From SM23-28-2 sp964512285 (lineage in GTDB: Bacteria; Chloroflexota; Dehalococcoidia; SM23-28-2), in NCBI GenBank assembly GCA_964512285.1, contig CAZEJO010000009.1:1-59716 (forward strand): a stretch of 59,716 nt of DNA, written 5' to 3'. The notes beneath the pieces are model-generated. The model was not told the DNA's origin and did no database searches. It saw only the letters and a list, made by a program, of their open reading frames with translations. Shown here one piece after another: positions 44,756 through 53,436 of the stretch. The position numbers were made by a program, and so were the translations under genes. The first letter of the stretch is position 1. Each line of letters starts with the position of its first letter.

Positions 44756-45335
44756 CGAGCAAACGCTGCGACTGTTCGTGGCCTGCGAGCTGCCAGCGGA
44801 GATGAGGGCGGCTCTAGCCAGCCTACAAGAGGCGCTACGCAAGAAAGGGGCGCCACGCCTGCGCTGGGTGCGACCGGAGGGCATCCACCTGACCCTGAAA
44901 TTCCTGGGGGCGGTGCCTCAGGAGAAGGTGGCCGCCATCCGTGAGGCATTGGTCCCTACGGTACAGGGAATACCGCCGCTGGCGCTGTCGCTGGCGGAGG
45001 TGGGCACGTTCGGCGGCCGCCGTGGCGCTCGCGTTCTTTGGGTGGGCACGCAGGGCGACCTGGAGCCTCTGGGCCGCCTCCAGCAGCGGGTGGAAAAAGC
45101 CCTGGAACCCCTGGGCTTTCCACCCGAACGCAGGGCCTTCTCGCCTCACCTCACCCTGGCGCGCGTGCCGGACAGGGCGGGCAGCGACGAAAGGCAAACC
45201 GTGTGGGAACTGGCCAAGACCATCGAGGTGCCGCCCGCCTCAGCCGTGACGATCGGCGAGCTCAGCCTGATGCGCAGCATCCTCGGCCCCGGCGGCGCCG
45301 TCTATGAGCAGGTCGCCGCTTTCCCCCTGGGCTAG
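44739..45335 (+). CDS. thpR: RNA 2',3'-cyclic phosphodiesterase
   Basis: 198 residues of the 2H phosphoesterase superfamily. The two catalytic H-x-T motifs are HLTLKFLG (His 50) and SPHLTLARV (His 136), as in ThpR/LigT proteins. The family opens 2',3'-cyclic phosphate ends on RNA and can join tRNA halves in vitro. It overlaps the amidohydrolase gene, so expression is probably coupled. A REP-like inverted repeat lies just past its end. Confidence 0.88.
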   Translation: MRERDSEQTLRLFVACELPAEMRAALASLQEALRKKGAPRLRWVRPEGIHLTLKFLGAVPQEKVAAIREALVPTVQGIPPLALSLAEVGTFGGRRGARVLWVGTQGDLEPLGRLQQRVEKALEPLGFPPERRAFSPHLTLARVPDRAGSDERQTVWELAKTIEVPPASAVTIGELSLMRSILGPGGAVYEQVAAFPLG

Positions 45336-45406
45336 GCCAGAGGGCCTGGTGCTGGGGGTGCAGTGTTTCACTGTGGTTGAGACATAGAGCGTCAAACGTC
45401 CCCTGG

Positions 45407-45472
45407 CCGCTCGTCCTGAGCCTGTCGAAGGAGGAGCGGGGGCTCATGGTTCGACAAGCTCACCATGAGCGG
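45407..45472. repeat. REP-like inverted repeat
   Basis: An imperfect inverted repeat with arms of about 26 bases (45407-45431 and 45447-45472) around a G-rich centre. The arms share the core CCTGTCGAA / TTCGACAAG. It lies between the convergent ends of thpR and galE, the usual position for such elements. A very similar element is dispersed in many high-GC environmental bacterial genomes. It occurs once here as far as I could see. Confidence 0.65.
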
Positions 45473-45540
45473 CCCAAAAAGAGAGGCTGCACTGCATCAA
45501 CCACCGCCATCAGAATTGCCGCCCGTGTGCGATGCATGGC

Positions 45541-46515
45541 CTACCCGTACCCGTTGGGGTGCTCGCGGTGCCAGCGCCAGGCGCTCTCGATGATCTCCTC
45601 GAGGTTGGGGAACTGAGGCCGCCAGCCCAGCTCGCCGCGGGCCTTCTCTGCTGAAGCCACCAGGGACGGCGGGTCGCCCGGCCGCCGCGGCTCCTCTCGC
45701 ACGGGGATGGGCTGGCCGCTGACCTTGCGGGCGGCCTCGATCACCTGGAGGTTGGAGAAGCCCTGCCCGTTGCCCAGGTTGTACACAGCGCTCCCCTCTT
45801 TCAGGCGCTTGAGAGCCAGTACGTGAGCGCGAGCCAGGTCGAGCACGTGGATGTAGTCGCGGATGCAGGTACCATCGGGCGTAGGGTAATCGGTGCCATA
45901 TATGGGGACCACCTCTCGCTGGTCCAGGGCAACCTGGATGACGATGGGGATGAGATGGGTCTCGGGACGGTGGTCCTCTCCCAGGGTAGGGGTGGCGCCA
46001 GCGGCGTTGAAGTAGCGCAGGGATATGTGGCGCAGGCCGCACTGGCTGTCGTACCAGCGCAGCAGCCGCTCCACCACCGCCTTCGACTCGCCGTAGGGGT
46101 TGACGGGGTTGATGGGCGCGTCCTCAGAGATGGGAACGGTCTGCGGCTGTCCGTAGACAGCGGCGCTGGAGCTGAAGACGAAGCGCCTCACGTTGTACTC
46201 CAGCATGGTGTTCAGAAGGCAGATGATGCCGCCGATGTTGTTGGCGAAGTAGCGGCCAGGCTCACTCATCGACTCGCCGGCGACGATGAAGCCGCCGTAG
46301 TAGACAACGGCATCGATGCGCTGGTCGACGAAGACGCGAGCCAGCAGCTCTTGGTTGCGGACGTCTCCTACTATGAGATCGGCCTCGTCAGAGACGGCGG
46401 CGGCGTGGCCACCGATGAGGCTATCGCAGACTGTCACGCGATGGCCTGCGGCCAGCAGCTCGGCCGTGGTCACGCTGCCGATGTAGCCCGCTCCTCCCAC
46501 TACCAGTACCCGCAT
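45541..46515 (-). CDS. galE: UDP-glucose 4-epimerase
   Basis: 324 residues, extended SDR. GGAGYIGSVTTAELL is the NAD motif, DAVVYYGGFIVAGESMSEPGRYFANN the GalE pattern, FSSSAAVYGQPQ the catalytic Ser region, and YGESK the Tyr/Lys. RDYIHVLDLARAH and GNGQGFSNLQVI are also GalE-like. It interconverts UDP-glucose and UDP-galactose and so supplies donors for surface glycans. It is separated from folC by 41 bases on the same strand. The substrate could also be UDP-GlcNAc. Confidence 0.9.
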   Translation of the reverse strand: MRVLVVGGAGYIGSVTTAELLAAGHRVTVCDSLIGGHAAAVSDEADLIVGDVRNQELLARVFVDQRIDAVVYYGGFIVAGESMSEPGRYFANNIGGIICLLNTMLEYNVRRFVFSSSAAVYGQPQTVPISEDAPINPVNPYGESKAVVERLLRWYDSQCGLRHISLRYFNAAGATPTLGEDHRPETHLIPIVIQVALDQREVVPIYGTDYPTPDGTCIRDYIHVLDLARAHVLALKRLKEGSAVYNLGNGQGFSNLQVIEAARKVSGQPIPVREEPRRPGDPPSLVASAEKARGELGWRPQFPNLEEIIESAWRWHREHPNGYG

Positions 46516-46556
46516 GGTCTACTCTCCCTCGTCTCTCATGGCACGATCGTGTCGCA

Positions 46557-47897
46557 CTAGCTGGCTGTCACCGACAGGCCCAGCACCTGCTCTCGCGCCT
46601 CGGCCACCACAAACAGCGAGCCCACCACGCAGATGAGATCATCAGGCCCGACCAGGGCCCGGGCGCGATCCAGGGCCGCCGCCACCGTAGGGCAGATCTC
46701 GCTGGCCACGCCCCGGGCGGCGAAGGCAGCCGCCACCGCCTCGGGCTCAGCCGCCCGCGGGTGCCGCGAGCGGGTCGCGATCAGCAAGCGAGTCAGAGGC
46801 GCTAGCTCTTCGGCCATAGCTGCCACCGTCTTGCCCCCCGATACGCCCATCACCAGAATGGCGCGCTCGAAGGAGAAGTGATCTCGCAGCGCCTGCCCCA
46901 GGCGGCGGGCCGAGTCGCCATTGTGAGCGCCATCGACCACTATCAGAGGCTTGTCCGTCAGCACCTCCAGGCGGCCCGGCCAAGACAGCCGGCCAAGGCC
47001 CTCCCCTATCGATTCTTCAGATACGGCGACGCCTCCGCTCCCCAAGGCATCGATGGCAGCCACCGCCGTGGCAGCGTTCTCCAACTGATGAGCACCCAGA
47101 AGGGGCAGCCACAACTCCCACGAGCAGCCGGGGCCCGCCAATCGAAAGCGCTGGCCCGTCAGGTCCCAGCTCAGGCGCTGCATAGAGTAGGTTTCGCTCA
47201 CTTCCAGCAGGGGAACAGCTAATTCCGCCGCCCTCGCGCGTATGGCGGCGACCGCCTCCGGGTAGGGCTGGGGCGCCATCACCACCGTCGTCCCGGGGCG
47301 CAGGATGGCCGCCTTCTCAGCCGCTATCTTCTCCACAGTATCGCCCAGAACAGTCGTATGCTCCAGGCTAATGGGAGCGATGACACACACTGCCTTCTCA
47401 TCCACCACGTTGGTGGCATCCAGGCGACCGCCCATGCCCACCTCCAGCACCTGCCATTGGATGTCTCTGTCCTGAAAATGGAGGAAGGCCAGAGCGGTCA
47501 GCAGCTCGAAGGTGGTGAGCTGGCCGAAGCGACCGTCCTCATTCTCGGCGGCCACCCGGGGAGCGAGGACTTCGGTCAGGCGAGCGAATTCCTCCTCGCC
47601 GATGGGCTGGCCATCCACAACTATGCGCTCGCGGATGTTGTGGAGGTGGGGGCTAGTGTACAAGCCGCTGCGATATCCCGCCGCTTGCAGGATGGAGACG
47701 ATCATGGCGGCCACGCTACCCTTTCCCTTGCTGCCGGCGATGTGGATGGTCCGGCGACCCAGGTGAGGATTGCCCAGGCGAGCCAGCAGGGACTGGACGC
47801 GGCGCAGGTCGAAGTTGGCGGCAGCGAAGGTCTGAGCGGACGCCCTCTCCCAGTCAGTGAAGCCGAGAACATACTCGATGGCTTGGGAATAATCCAT
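46557..47897 (-). CDS. folC: folylpolyglutamate synthase / dihydrofolate synthase
   Basis: About 446 residues, Mur ligase-like. GSKGKGSVAAMI is the ATP-binding P-loop, SPHLHNIRERI contributes to the folate/metal site, and EVGMGGRLDATN plus SLEHTTVLG are FolC signatures. DGAHNGDSARRL begins the C-terminal ligase domain. It adds glutamate to dihydropteroate and tetrahydrofolates. MDYSQAIEYVLGF is taken as the N-terminus; an ATG five codons upstream at 47912 is possible. Confidence 0.92.
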   Translation of the reverse strand: MDYSQAIEYVLGFTDWERASAQTFAAANFDLRRVQSLLARLGNPHLGRRTIHIAGSKGKGSVAAMIVSILQAAGYRSGLYTSPHLHNIRERIVVDGQPIGEEEFARLTEVLAPRVAAENEDGRFGQLTTFELLTALAFLHFQDRDIQWQVLEVGMGGRLDATNVVDEKAVCVIAPISLEHTTVLGDTVEKIAAEKAAILRPGTTVVMAPQPYPEAVAAIRARAAELAVPLLEVSETYSMQRLSWDLTGQRFRLAGPGCSWELWLPLLGAHQLENAATAVAAIDALGSGGVAVSEESIGEGLGRLSWPGRLEVLTDKPLIVVDGAHNGDSARRLGQALRDHFSFERAILVMGVSGGKTVAAMAEELAPLTRLLIATRSRHPRAAEPEAVAAAFAARGVASEICPTVAAALDRARALVGPDDLICVVGSLFVVAEAREQVLGLSVTAS

Positions 47898-48013
47898 GGG
47901 TCTTCTAGCCAACTAAGGCTGCTTAGCCGTAAGTCTGCTGGATTATAGCACCGCTCTTTCCGCTGGCTCAATGGAGACAGGAGCGTGTGCGAGGCGTATG
48001 ATCGATCAGGGCT

Positions 48014-48799
48014 ATGACCAAACGCAATATCCACCAGTACCTGGAGCGCATATTGCCTCAGCGGGGCGACCGCCAGCGCATCGCCGCCCTTCTGGAGCGA
48101 CGCTGGTCTCTGCCTGTACGAGAAGACCACCCCCTGGGCCGACTCCAGAGCCGTGCCCTCGGCCCAACTCGGCTGCTGGTGCTGCTGGGGCCGAAGAATG
48201 CTTTCGGCGCGTCCTACTTTCAGGTCTTCCTGAGGCTCGCTGACGGTCGCCTGAGCGCTGAGCCGCTGCTCCTGGGCCTACACAACAGCGGTCGCTATCC
48301 CGCCTACAACTGGATCGACATCATCCGCTATGAGGACAGCGCCGCGTTCGAGGGCAGCGAAGGACTGAACCTGGCCGCGGGTGGGCTAGACCGCCGCCTG
48401 TTCCGCCTGCTGAGCCAGTTCATCCCAGCCGGCGGCCATCTGATGGTGGAATACGAGTCGGAGGGACAACGACCCACGGAGCGCATGCTAAGCCTGGGCG
48501 TGCCGCCGGTAGCGACACCCCTAGGATACCTGTTCTTTCTGAGCGGCTGCGGGGCCAGCTTCCGCAATTGGTACATCAGTGAGGGAGGCCGAGAAGGCCC
48601 CCGCAAGCTCCAGGGGTTCAGACCGCTGGATGCCGAGGACGCCCGCCGCAAAGCGCAATCGATGGCGGAAGAGCTGCGGCAGTTCCTGGCCCGCGCCCCC
48701 AGGAAAGAACATCGCCAATGGGAGAAGCTGGCCCGCCGTCTGGCTCGGCGGGTGCTCAGACGGCTGGAGATGTCAGAGGTTGCCGCTGGGCAGGGTTGA
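48014..48799 (+). CDS. hypothetical protein, possibly DUF1122
   Basis: 261 residues. GLHNSGRYPAYNWIDIIRYED and HLMVEYESEGQRPTERMLSLGVPP followed by GYLFFLSGC suggest the DUF1122 family, known mainly from archaea, but I am not certain. The C-terminal 70 residues are strongly basic and helical. It is oriented toward an archaeal-type FBPase gene 136 bases downstream. Function unknown. Confidence 0.55.
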   Translation: MTKRNIHQYLERILPQRGDRQRIAALLERRWSLPVREDHPLGRLQSRALGPTRLLVLLGPKNAFGASYFQVFLRLADGRLSAEPLLLGLHNSGRYPAYNWIDIIRYEDSAAFEGSEGLNLAAGGLDRRLFRLLSQFIPAGGHLMVEYESEGQRPTERMLSLGVPPVATPLGYLFFLSGCGASFRNWYISEGGREGPRKLQGFRPLDAEDARRKAQSMAEELRQFLARAPRKEHRQWEKLARRLARRVLRRLEMSEVAAGQG

Positions 48800-48935
48800 C
48801 GGCCTGGGCAGTCGTCAGTAACATGGCCTTGCTCGTGCGGAAAGGAAACAGCCGGTTCGATGCGCGAGGATGGCTGCCGCCCTTTCCCAGGGAGCAGCCG
48901 TTTCGGTTCGTAGTTGCAGCCGGAGGAGGTACGCT

Positions 48936-50030
48936 GTGATCACCATTAGCGCTATCAAGGCCGACGTCGGTGGCTATGTGGGCCACTCGGCCATGCACCC
49001 CGAGGTGCTGGAAAAGGGCCGTGAGGAGGTGGAGAAGGCACGCAAGCAGGGTCTCCTCATCGATCACCATGTGAGCTACTGCGGCGATGACCTGTTCCTG
49101 ATCATGACCCACGAGCACGGGGAGAACCATGAGCCGGTTCATCGCCTGGCCTGGGACACTTTCATAGAATGCACCGAGGTGGCCAAGAAGCTGAAGCTGT
49201 ACGGCGCTGGCCAGGACCTCCTGACCGACGCCTTCTCGGGGAACATCCGCGGCGCCGGCCCCGGCTCGGCGGAGATGGAGATCGAGGAGCGCCCCTCCGA
49301 GCCGCTTCTCGTTTTCATGGGCGACAAAACATCGGCTGGCTCCTTCAACATGCCCCTGTACAAGATGTTCGCCGACCCCTTCAGCACCGCTGGCCTGGTC
49401 ATCGCCGACAGCCTCCACCAGGGCTTCAGCTTCGAGGTGCAGGACGTCGTCGAGCACAAGAAGATCACCCTCAACGCGCCGGAGGAGATATACGACCTGC
49501 TCATCTTCCTGGGAGCGCCGTCCCGCTATGCTGTGAAGAAAGTCTTCTCGCGGGCCACTGACGAGGTAGGGGCCGTCTCCAGCACCGACCGGCTCTCCTT
49601 CATCGCCGGCCGCTACGTCGGCAAGGACGACCCGGTGTGCGTGGTGCGCGCTCAGGGGAACTTCCCCGCCGTGGGGGAGGTGCTGGACCCGTTCGCCTTC
49701 CCCTTGCTCGTTGAGGGCTGGATGCGCGGCTCCCACCATGGCCCCTGGATGCCGGTGGGGCTCAAGGATGCTCAGCCCACCCGTTTCGATGGGCCGCCAC
49801 GGATCGCCTGCCTGGGCTTCCAGTTGGCCAACGGCAAGCTGGTGGGCCCGAGGGACATGTTCGACGACCCCAGCTACGATCACACCCGCCAGAAGGCCAA
49901 CGAGATAGCCGACTACATGCGCGCGCACGGCCCCTTCGAGCCGCACAGACTCCCGCTTGAGGAAATGGAGTATACGACAATGCCGCTTATAGCCAAAAAG
50001 CTGGCCAACCGCTGGGAGGCGCTGGACTAG
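48936..50030 (+). CDS. class V (archaeal-type) fructose-1,6-bisphosphate aldolase/phosphatase
   Basis: 364 residues matching the FBPA/P family over its whole length. ISAIKADVGGYVGHSAMHPEV at the start provides Asp and His metal ligands, HHVSYCGDDLFLIMTHEHGEN contains further ligands, and GPGSAEMEIEERPSEPLLVFMGDKTSAG and GWMRGSHHGPWMPV are typical. The bifunctional enzyme joins triose phosphates and removes the C1 phosphate in gluconeogenesis. The GTG start at 48936 has a GGAGGAGGT site. It is common in archaea and deep-branching thermophilic bacteria. Confidence 0.9.
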   Translation: MITISAIKADVGGYVGHSAMHPEVLEKGREEVEKARKQGLLIDHHVSYCGDDLFLIMTHEHGENHEPVHRLAWDTFIECTEVAKKLKLYGAGQDLLTDAFSGNIRGAGPGSAEMEIEERPSEPLLVFMGDKTSAGSFNMPLYKMFADPFSTAGLVIADSLHQGFSFEVQDVVEHKKITLNAPEEIYDLLIFLGAPSRYAVKKVFSRATDEVGAVSSTDRLSFIAGRYVGKDDPVCVVRAQGNFPAVGEVLDPFAFPLLVEGWMRGSHHGPWMPVGLKDAQPTRFDGPPRIACLGFQLANGKLVGPRDMFDDPSYDHTRQKANEIADYMRAHGPFEPHRLPLEEMEYTTMPLIAKKLANRWEALD

Positions 50031-50033
50031 CTG

Positions 50034-50669
50034 GTGCCCAACCTCCTCCTGGCGACCAACAACGCCGGCAAGGTCGCCGAGTACCGCCAGCTTCTGGCCG
50101 GCTGCGGCTGGGAACTGGTAGCGCCAAGCGAGCTGGGCCTGAGCCTGGCAACCGAGGAGACTGGCGATACCTACGAAGAAAATGCTACACTGAAGGCGCT
50201 GGAGGCCGCTCAGGTGGGCGGCCTTCACGCCCTGGCCGATGACTCCGGCCTGGAGGTAGACGCCCTGGCAGGCGAGCCGGGGCCACGGGCGGCCCGCTTC
50301 GGCGGCGAGGGGACCACCTACCAGGAGAAGATGTCGCTCCTCCTGGAGCGCCTCCAGGGGGTGCCGCCTTCGGAGCGGGGTTGCCGGTTCGTTTGTGTGA
50401 TTGCGATAGTCGATCCCCAAGGCGGGGTGCGGCTGTGTCGAGGGGAGTGCGAGGGACTGGTGGCCGAGGCTCCCCAGGGAGAAGGCGGGTTCGGCTATGA
50501 CCCCATCTTCTACCTGCAGGAGCGGGGCCTGACCATGGCCCAGCTATCGGCGGAGGAGAAGAACGCGATTAGCCATCGCGGGCGGGCGGCCCAGATAGCC
50601 CGCCAAGTACTGAAAGAACTGCTGCATGAGCACCAGCAACGGCTTCGTACCGGCCAGACCACTGATTGA
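50034..50669 (+). CDS. rdgB: RdgB/HAM1-type non-canonical purine NTP pyrophosphatase
   Basis: 211 residues. LLATNNAGKVAEYRQLL is the substrate-binding motif, EETGDTYEENATLKA contains the catalytic acidic residues, ADDSGLEVDALAGEPGPRAARFGG the next, and GFGYDPIFYLQERGLTMAQLSAEEKNAISHRGRA the last. It hydrolyses ITP, XTP and dITP. GTG start three bases after the FBPase stop. Its last 44 bases overlap moaA, an unusually long overlap. Confidence 0.92.
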   Translation: MPNLLLATNNAGKVAEYRQLLAGCGWELVAPSELGLSLATEETGDTYEENATLKALEAAQVGGLHALADDSGLEVDALAGEPGPRAARFGGEGTTYQEKMSLLLERLQGVPPSERGCRFVCVIAIVDPQGGVRLCRGECEGLVAEAPQGEGGFGYDPIFYLQERGLTMAQLSAEEKNAISHRGRAAQIARQVLKELLHEHQQRLRTGQTTD

Positions 50670-51663
50670 CCCCTTCCAGCGCTCCATCAGCTACCTGCGG
50701 GTGTCCGTCACCGACCGCTGCAACCTGCGCTGCGTCTACTGCATGCCCGAGGAGGGCGTCCCTTTCGTGCCACACCAGGAGATCCTCACTCTGGAGGAGA
50801 TGGCGCGCATCATCCGGGTGGCGGCGGGCATGGGCCTGCGCAGAGTGCGCCTCACTGGCGGCGAGCCCCTGGTGCGCAAGGGCGTCGTCGACCTGGTGCG
50901 CTGGATCAGCCAGACACCCGGCATCGAGGACATCTCCCTCACCACCAACGGTATGATTCTCGCCTCCTACGCCCACGAGCTGGCCGCCGCCGGCCTGAAG
51001 CGGGTCAACGTGAGCCTGGATACCCTCCGCCCCGAGCGCTTTCGCCAGATCACCCGCCGCGGCGACCTCTCGGCCGTTATGGCGGGCATCGCCGCCGCCC
51101 GCGACGCCGGCCTGTCGCCCCTGAAGCTGAACGTGGTCGTTATGCGGGAGGTCAACGACGATGAGATCGTGGAGATCGCCCGCACCACCCTGGACGAGGA
51201 CTGGCAGGTCCGGTTCATCGAGCTCATGCCATTCATGGACGAGCAGGAGACGTGCATCAGGGACAGCTCCCTGGTGCTTGGCTTCGTCCCCACTCAAGAG
51301 GTGAAGCGGCAGATCGAGGAGGCGTTGGGCCCTCTGGAGGCGGCGGAGACCAGCACAGGCGGTGGCCCAGCCAAGTACTATCGACTGCCTGATGCCAGGG
51401 GCCTCATCGGTTTCATCAGCCCTCTCAGCGAGGGGCAATTCTGTGCCACCTGCAATCGCATGCGCCTCACGGCCGACGGCAAGATCCGCCCCTGTCTGCT
51501 CACCGACCAGGAAGTGAACCTGAAGGAGACGCTGCGCCGAGGCGGCAGCGACGATGAGCTACGCCAGCGCATCCTTGAGGCGCTGGCCAGCAAGCCCGAT
51601 GCCCATCACCTGGGCGACGGCAATCGCCCGAAGTGGCGAAAGATGGCCCAGATCGGGGGGTAG
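50626..51663 (+). CDS. moaA: GTP 3',8-cyclase (molybdenum cofactor)
   Basis: 345 residues, radical SAM. The first cluster is C32-x3-C36-x2-C39 in DRCNLRCVYCMP. The second is C-x2-C-x13-C in FCATCNRMRLTADGKIRPCL. The protein ends in QIGG, the Gly-Gly tail needed for activity. It starts molybdopterin synthesis from GTP. moaC follows 42 bases after its stop. The start overlaps rdgB; no alternative start before the cluster motif is visible. Confidence 0.95.
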   Translation: MSTSNGFVPARPLIDPFQRSISYLRVSVTDRCNLRCVYCMPEEGVPFVPHQEILTLEEMARIIRVAAGMGLRRVRLTGGEPLVRKGVVDLVRWISQTPGIEDISLTTNGMILASYAHELAAAGLKRVNVSLDTLRPERFRQITRRGDLSAVMAGIAAARDAGLSPLKLNVVVMREVNDDEIVEIARTTLDEDWQVRFIELMPFMDEQETCIRDSSLVLGFVPTQEVKRQIEEALGPLEAAETSTGGGPAKYYRLPDARGLIGFISPLSEGQFCATCNRMRLTADGKIRPCLLTDQEVNLKETLRRGGSDDELRQRILEALASKPDAHHLGDGNRPKWRKMAQIGG

Positions 51664-51705
51664 AGGCCGTCTGACGTCACTGCAGGAAACGAAGGACCTT
51701 TAGAC

Positions 51706-52185
51706 ATGGCACGTCGGCTCAGCCATCTGGACGAATCGGGCCGCCCGCGCATGGTGGACATAACCGCCAAGGCCAACACCACCCGCCAGGCGATAGCCAA
51801 GGGCAGCGTCTACATGAAGCCCCAGACCCTGGCCCTCATCCAGGCCGGGCAGGTGGCCAAGGGCGATGTCATCTCGGTGGCCCAGTTGGCGGGCGTGATG
51901 GCCGCCAAGAAGACGCACGAGCTGATCCCCTTGTGCCATCCCCTCCTGCTCACCGACATCGACGTCCAGCTCGAGCCCGACGAAAAGGAGAGCGCCCTCC
52001 ACATTACCGCCAGCGTCCGCACGACGGGCAAGACGGGGGTGGAGATGGAGGCCCTGACAGCGGTGGCGGTGGCCGGCCTCACCGTCTACGACATGTGCAA
52101 AGCCGCGGACAGAGGGATGCGCATCGAGGGGGTGCGCCTGGCGCGCAAGTCGGGCGGCAAGAGCGGGGAGATCGTGCTGGAGTGA
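51706..52185 (+). CDS. moaC: cyclic pyranopterin monophosphate synthase
   Basis: 159 residues. KKTHELIPLCHPLLLTDIDV and GVEMEALTAVAVAGLTVYDMCKA are the family's active-site regions, with the Lys and Asp residues in place. It converts the MoaA product to cyclic pyranopterin monophosphate. The other molybdopterin genes (moaE, moaD, moeA) are not in this window. Confidence 0.95.
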   Translation: MARRLSHLDESGRPRMVDITAKANTTRQAIAKGSVYMKPQTLALIQAGQVAKGDVISVAQLAGVMAAKKTHELIPLCHPLLLTDIDVQLEPDEKESALHITASVRTTGKTGVEMEALTAVAVAGLTVYDMCKAADRGMRIEGVRLARKSGGKSGEIVLE

Positions 52186-52215
52186 AGGCCTAGACGCGCA
52201 GACCCTTAAACCCGC

Positions 52216-52629
52216 TCAGGGTGACAATCCCTCTCGTTGCTCCAGCAGTATCTCTACCACGCGCGTGAGGGCATTGTAGGCGTAGACCAGATAGTCGCGC
52301 GGGTGAAGGTCGTCCAGCTTCCTGAGCTCCTCCTTGCGCGTGGACACAGGGTTGGCCTGCTCATCAGGGAAGGACGGAAGCTCCACCCCCACCACCAGCT
52401 CGTACAGCTCGCCATCCGGGCAGACCACCACGCAGCCACGATCGGCGTGGGCGGCGACAGCGGGCTCGGCCTCGATCGCGTGGGTGAAGAAGGCGCCGGG
52501 AAAGGGCGGGAAAGGGTCGAGATGGCTCACGGCCTCCCGCAGGAGCTCTCGCAGGCGCAGGGCCGCTTCTTCGACGAGGGCATCGGCCTGGGCTTTCTGG
52601 GCTAGGGGGTCGAAATCTTCCGAGGTCAT
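52216..52629 (-). CDS. conserved hypothetical protein
   Basis: 137 residues, soluble, no recognised domain. Two helical parts flank a beta segment (GCVVVCPDGELYELVVGVELPSF). It converges with moaC and is divergent from the SufR-like regulator, with 138 bases between the two divergent starts. Function unknown. Confidence 0.55.
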   Translation of the reverse strand: MTSEDFDPLAQKAQADALVEEAALRLRELLREAVSHLDPFPPFPGAFFTHAIEAEPAVAAHADRGCVVVCPDGELYELVVGVELPSFPDEQANPVSTRKEELRKLDDLHPRDYLVYAYNALTRVVEILLEQREGLSP

Positions 52630-52665
52630 TGGTTCACCAAGTAGGATCCCCCAGGTTTACCCTTT

Positions 52666-52697
52666 TTGACAGATGTGATAGAATCTTGTTTGCAAAC
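52666..52697 (+). promoter_or_regulatory. candidate promoter/operator with perfect palindrome
   Basis: A consensus -35 (TTGACA, 52666-52671) is followed by a perfect 10-bp palindrome, GTTTGCAAAC (52688-52697), at the position expected for the -10. That layout fits an operator for repression of the divergent or downstream regulator gene. The -10 itself is weak. Confidence 0.4.
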
Positions 52698-52767
52698 ACT
52701 CTAAACTGATCGAACCGGCCTAGATTCAATATAGCAGTTTCCTCGCCCCTAGCAAAGCAAAGACATC

Positions 52768-53397
52768 ATGCAGACAACGCGCCAGCATATCCTGGAACAT
52801 TTGCAACGGCATGGCCGAGCTACCGTCAAGGAGCTAGGTCAGCTTCTGCGTCTCACCTCCACCGGTATCCGCCAACATCTCACCGTCCTGGAGCGCGACG
52901 GCCTGGTGCTGGCGAGCGAGGAGCGGGGCCGGGTGGGACGCCCCACCCTGGTCTACACCCTTACCGAGAAGGCCGACACCCTCTTCCCCAAGGGCTACGA
53001 TGAACTGGCCATCGCCCTCCTAGAGGAGATTCGGGCCGAGGAGGGAAGCGAGCGCCTCTATGAGTTGCTCCACCGAGTAGCCCGGCGGCTGGCTGAGTCC
53101 TTCTGGGAACGAGTGCAGGGCAAGAGCCTGGCCGAGCGAGTGGAGGAGACGGCGCTCATCCTGCAGGAGCAGGGCTGCCTTGTGGACTGGGAGCAGCGGG
53201 ACAGCGAGTTTTTCCTGCACGAGTTCACCTGCCCCCTCTCCAAGATAGCCAAGCAGGACAGCTCGGTCTGCACCCTTCACCTCGAGCTCGTCCGTCTCCT
53301 CACGGGCGCCGACACCCGCCTGGTGCGAAGCCTGCTGCGCGGCGAACGGGCCTGCACCTATCGCATTCGCCCCCTCACCGATGAAGGCGCCCGCTAG
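52768..53397 (+). CDS. SufR-like winged-helix regulator with cysteine cluster
   Basis: 209 residues. The N-terminal 70 form a DeoR/ArsR-type winged helix (ATVKELGQLLRLTSTGIRQHLTVLERDGLV then GRVGRPTLVYTLTEKA). The C-terminal half has Cys at about 155, 168 and 196. The first pair has the C-x12-C spacing of SufR iron-sulfur sensors, but the third SufR Cys is replaced (Asp near 182). It probably binds an Fe-S cluster or other redox signal. ubiE/menG lies 39 bases downstream on the same strand and may be a target along with the gene itself. Confidence 0.75.
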   Translation: MQTTRQHILEHLQRHGRATVKELGQLLRLTSTGIRQHLTVLERDGLVLASEERGRVGRPTLVYTLTEKADTLFPKGYDELAIALLEEIRAEEGSERLYELLHRVARRLAESFWERVQGKSLAERVEETALILQEQGCLVDWEQRDSEFFLHEFTCPLSKIAKQDSSVCTLHLELVRLLTGADTRLVRSLLRGERACTYRIRPLTDEGAR

Positions 53398-53436
53398 CTC
53401 TGAGGTGGCTAGTCCCTAGAACCGCCGCCCGAACCT

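Noticed and set aside
45440..45475. tRNA-like GGTTCGA segment
   Set aside because: It is part of the REP-like inverted repeat; no acceptor or anticodon stem can be built.
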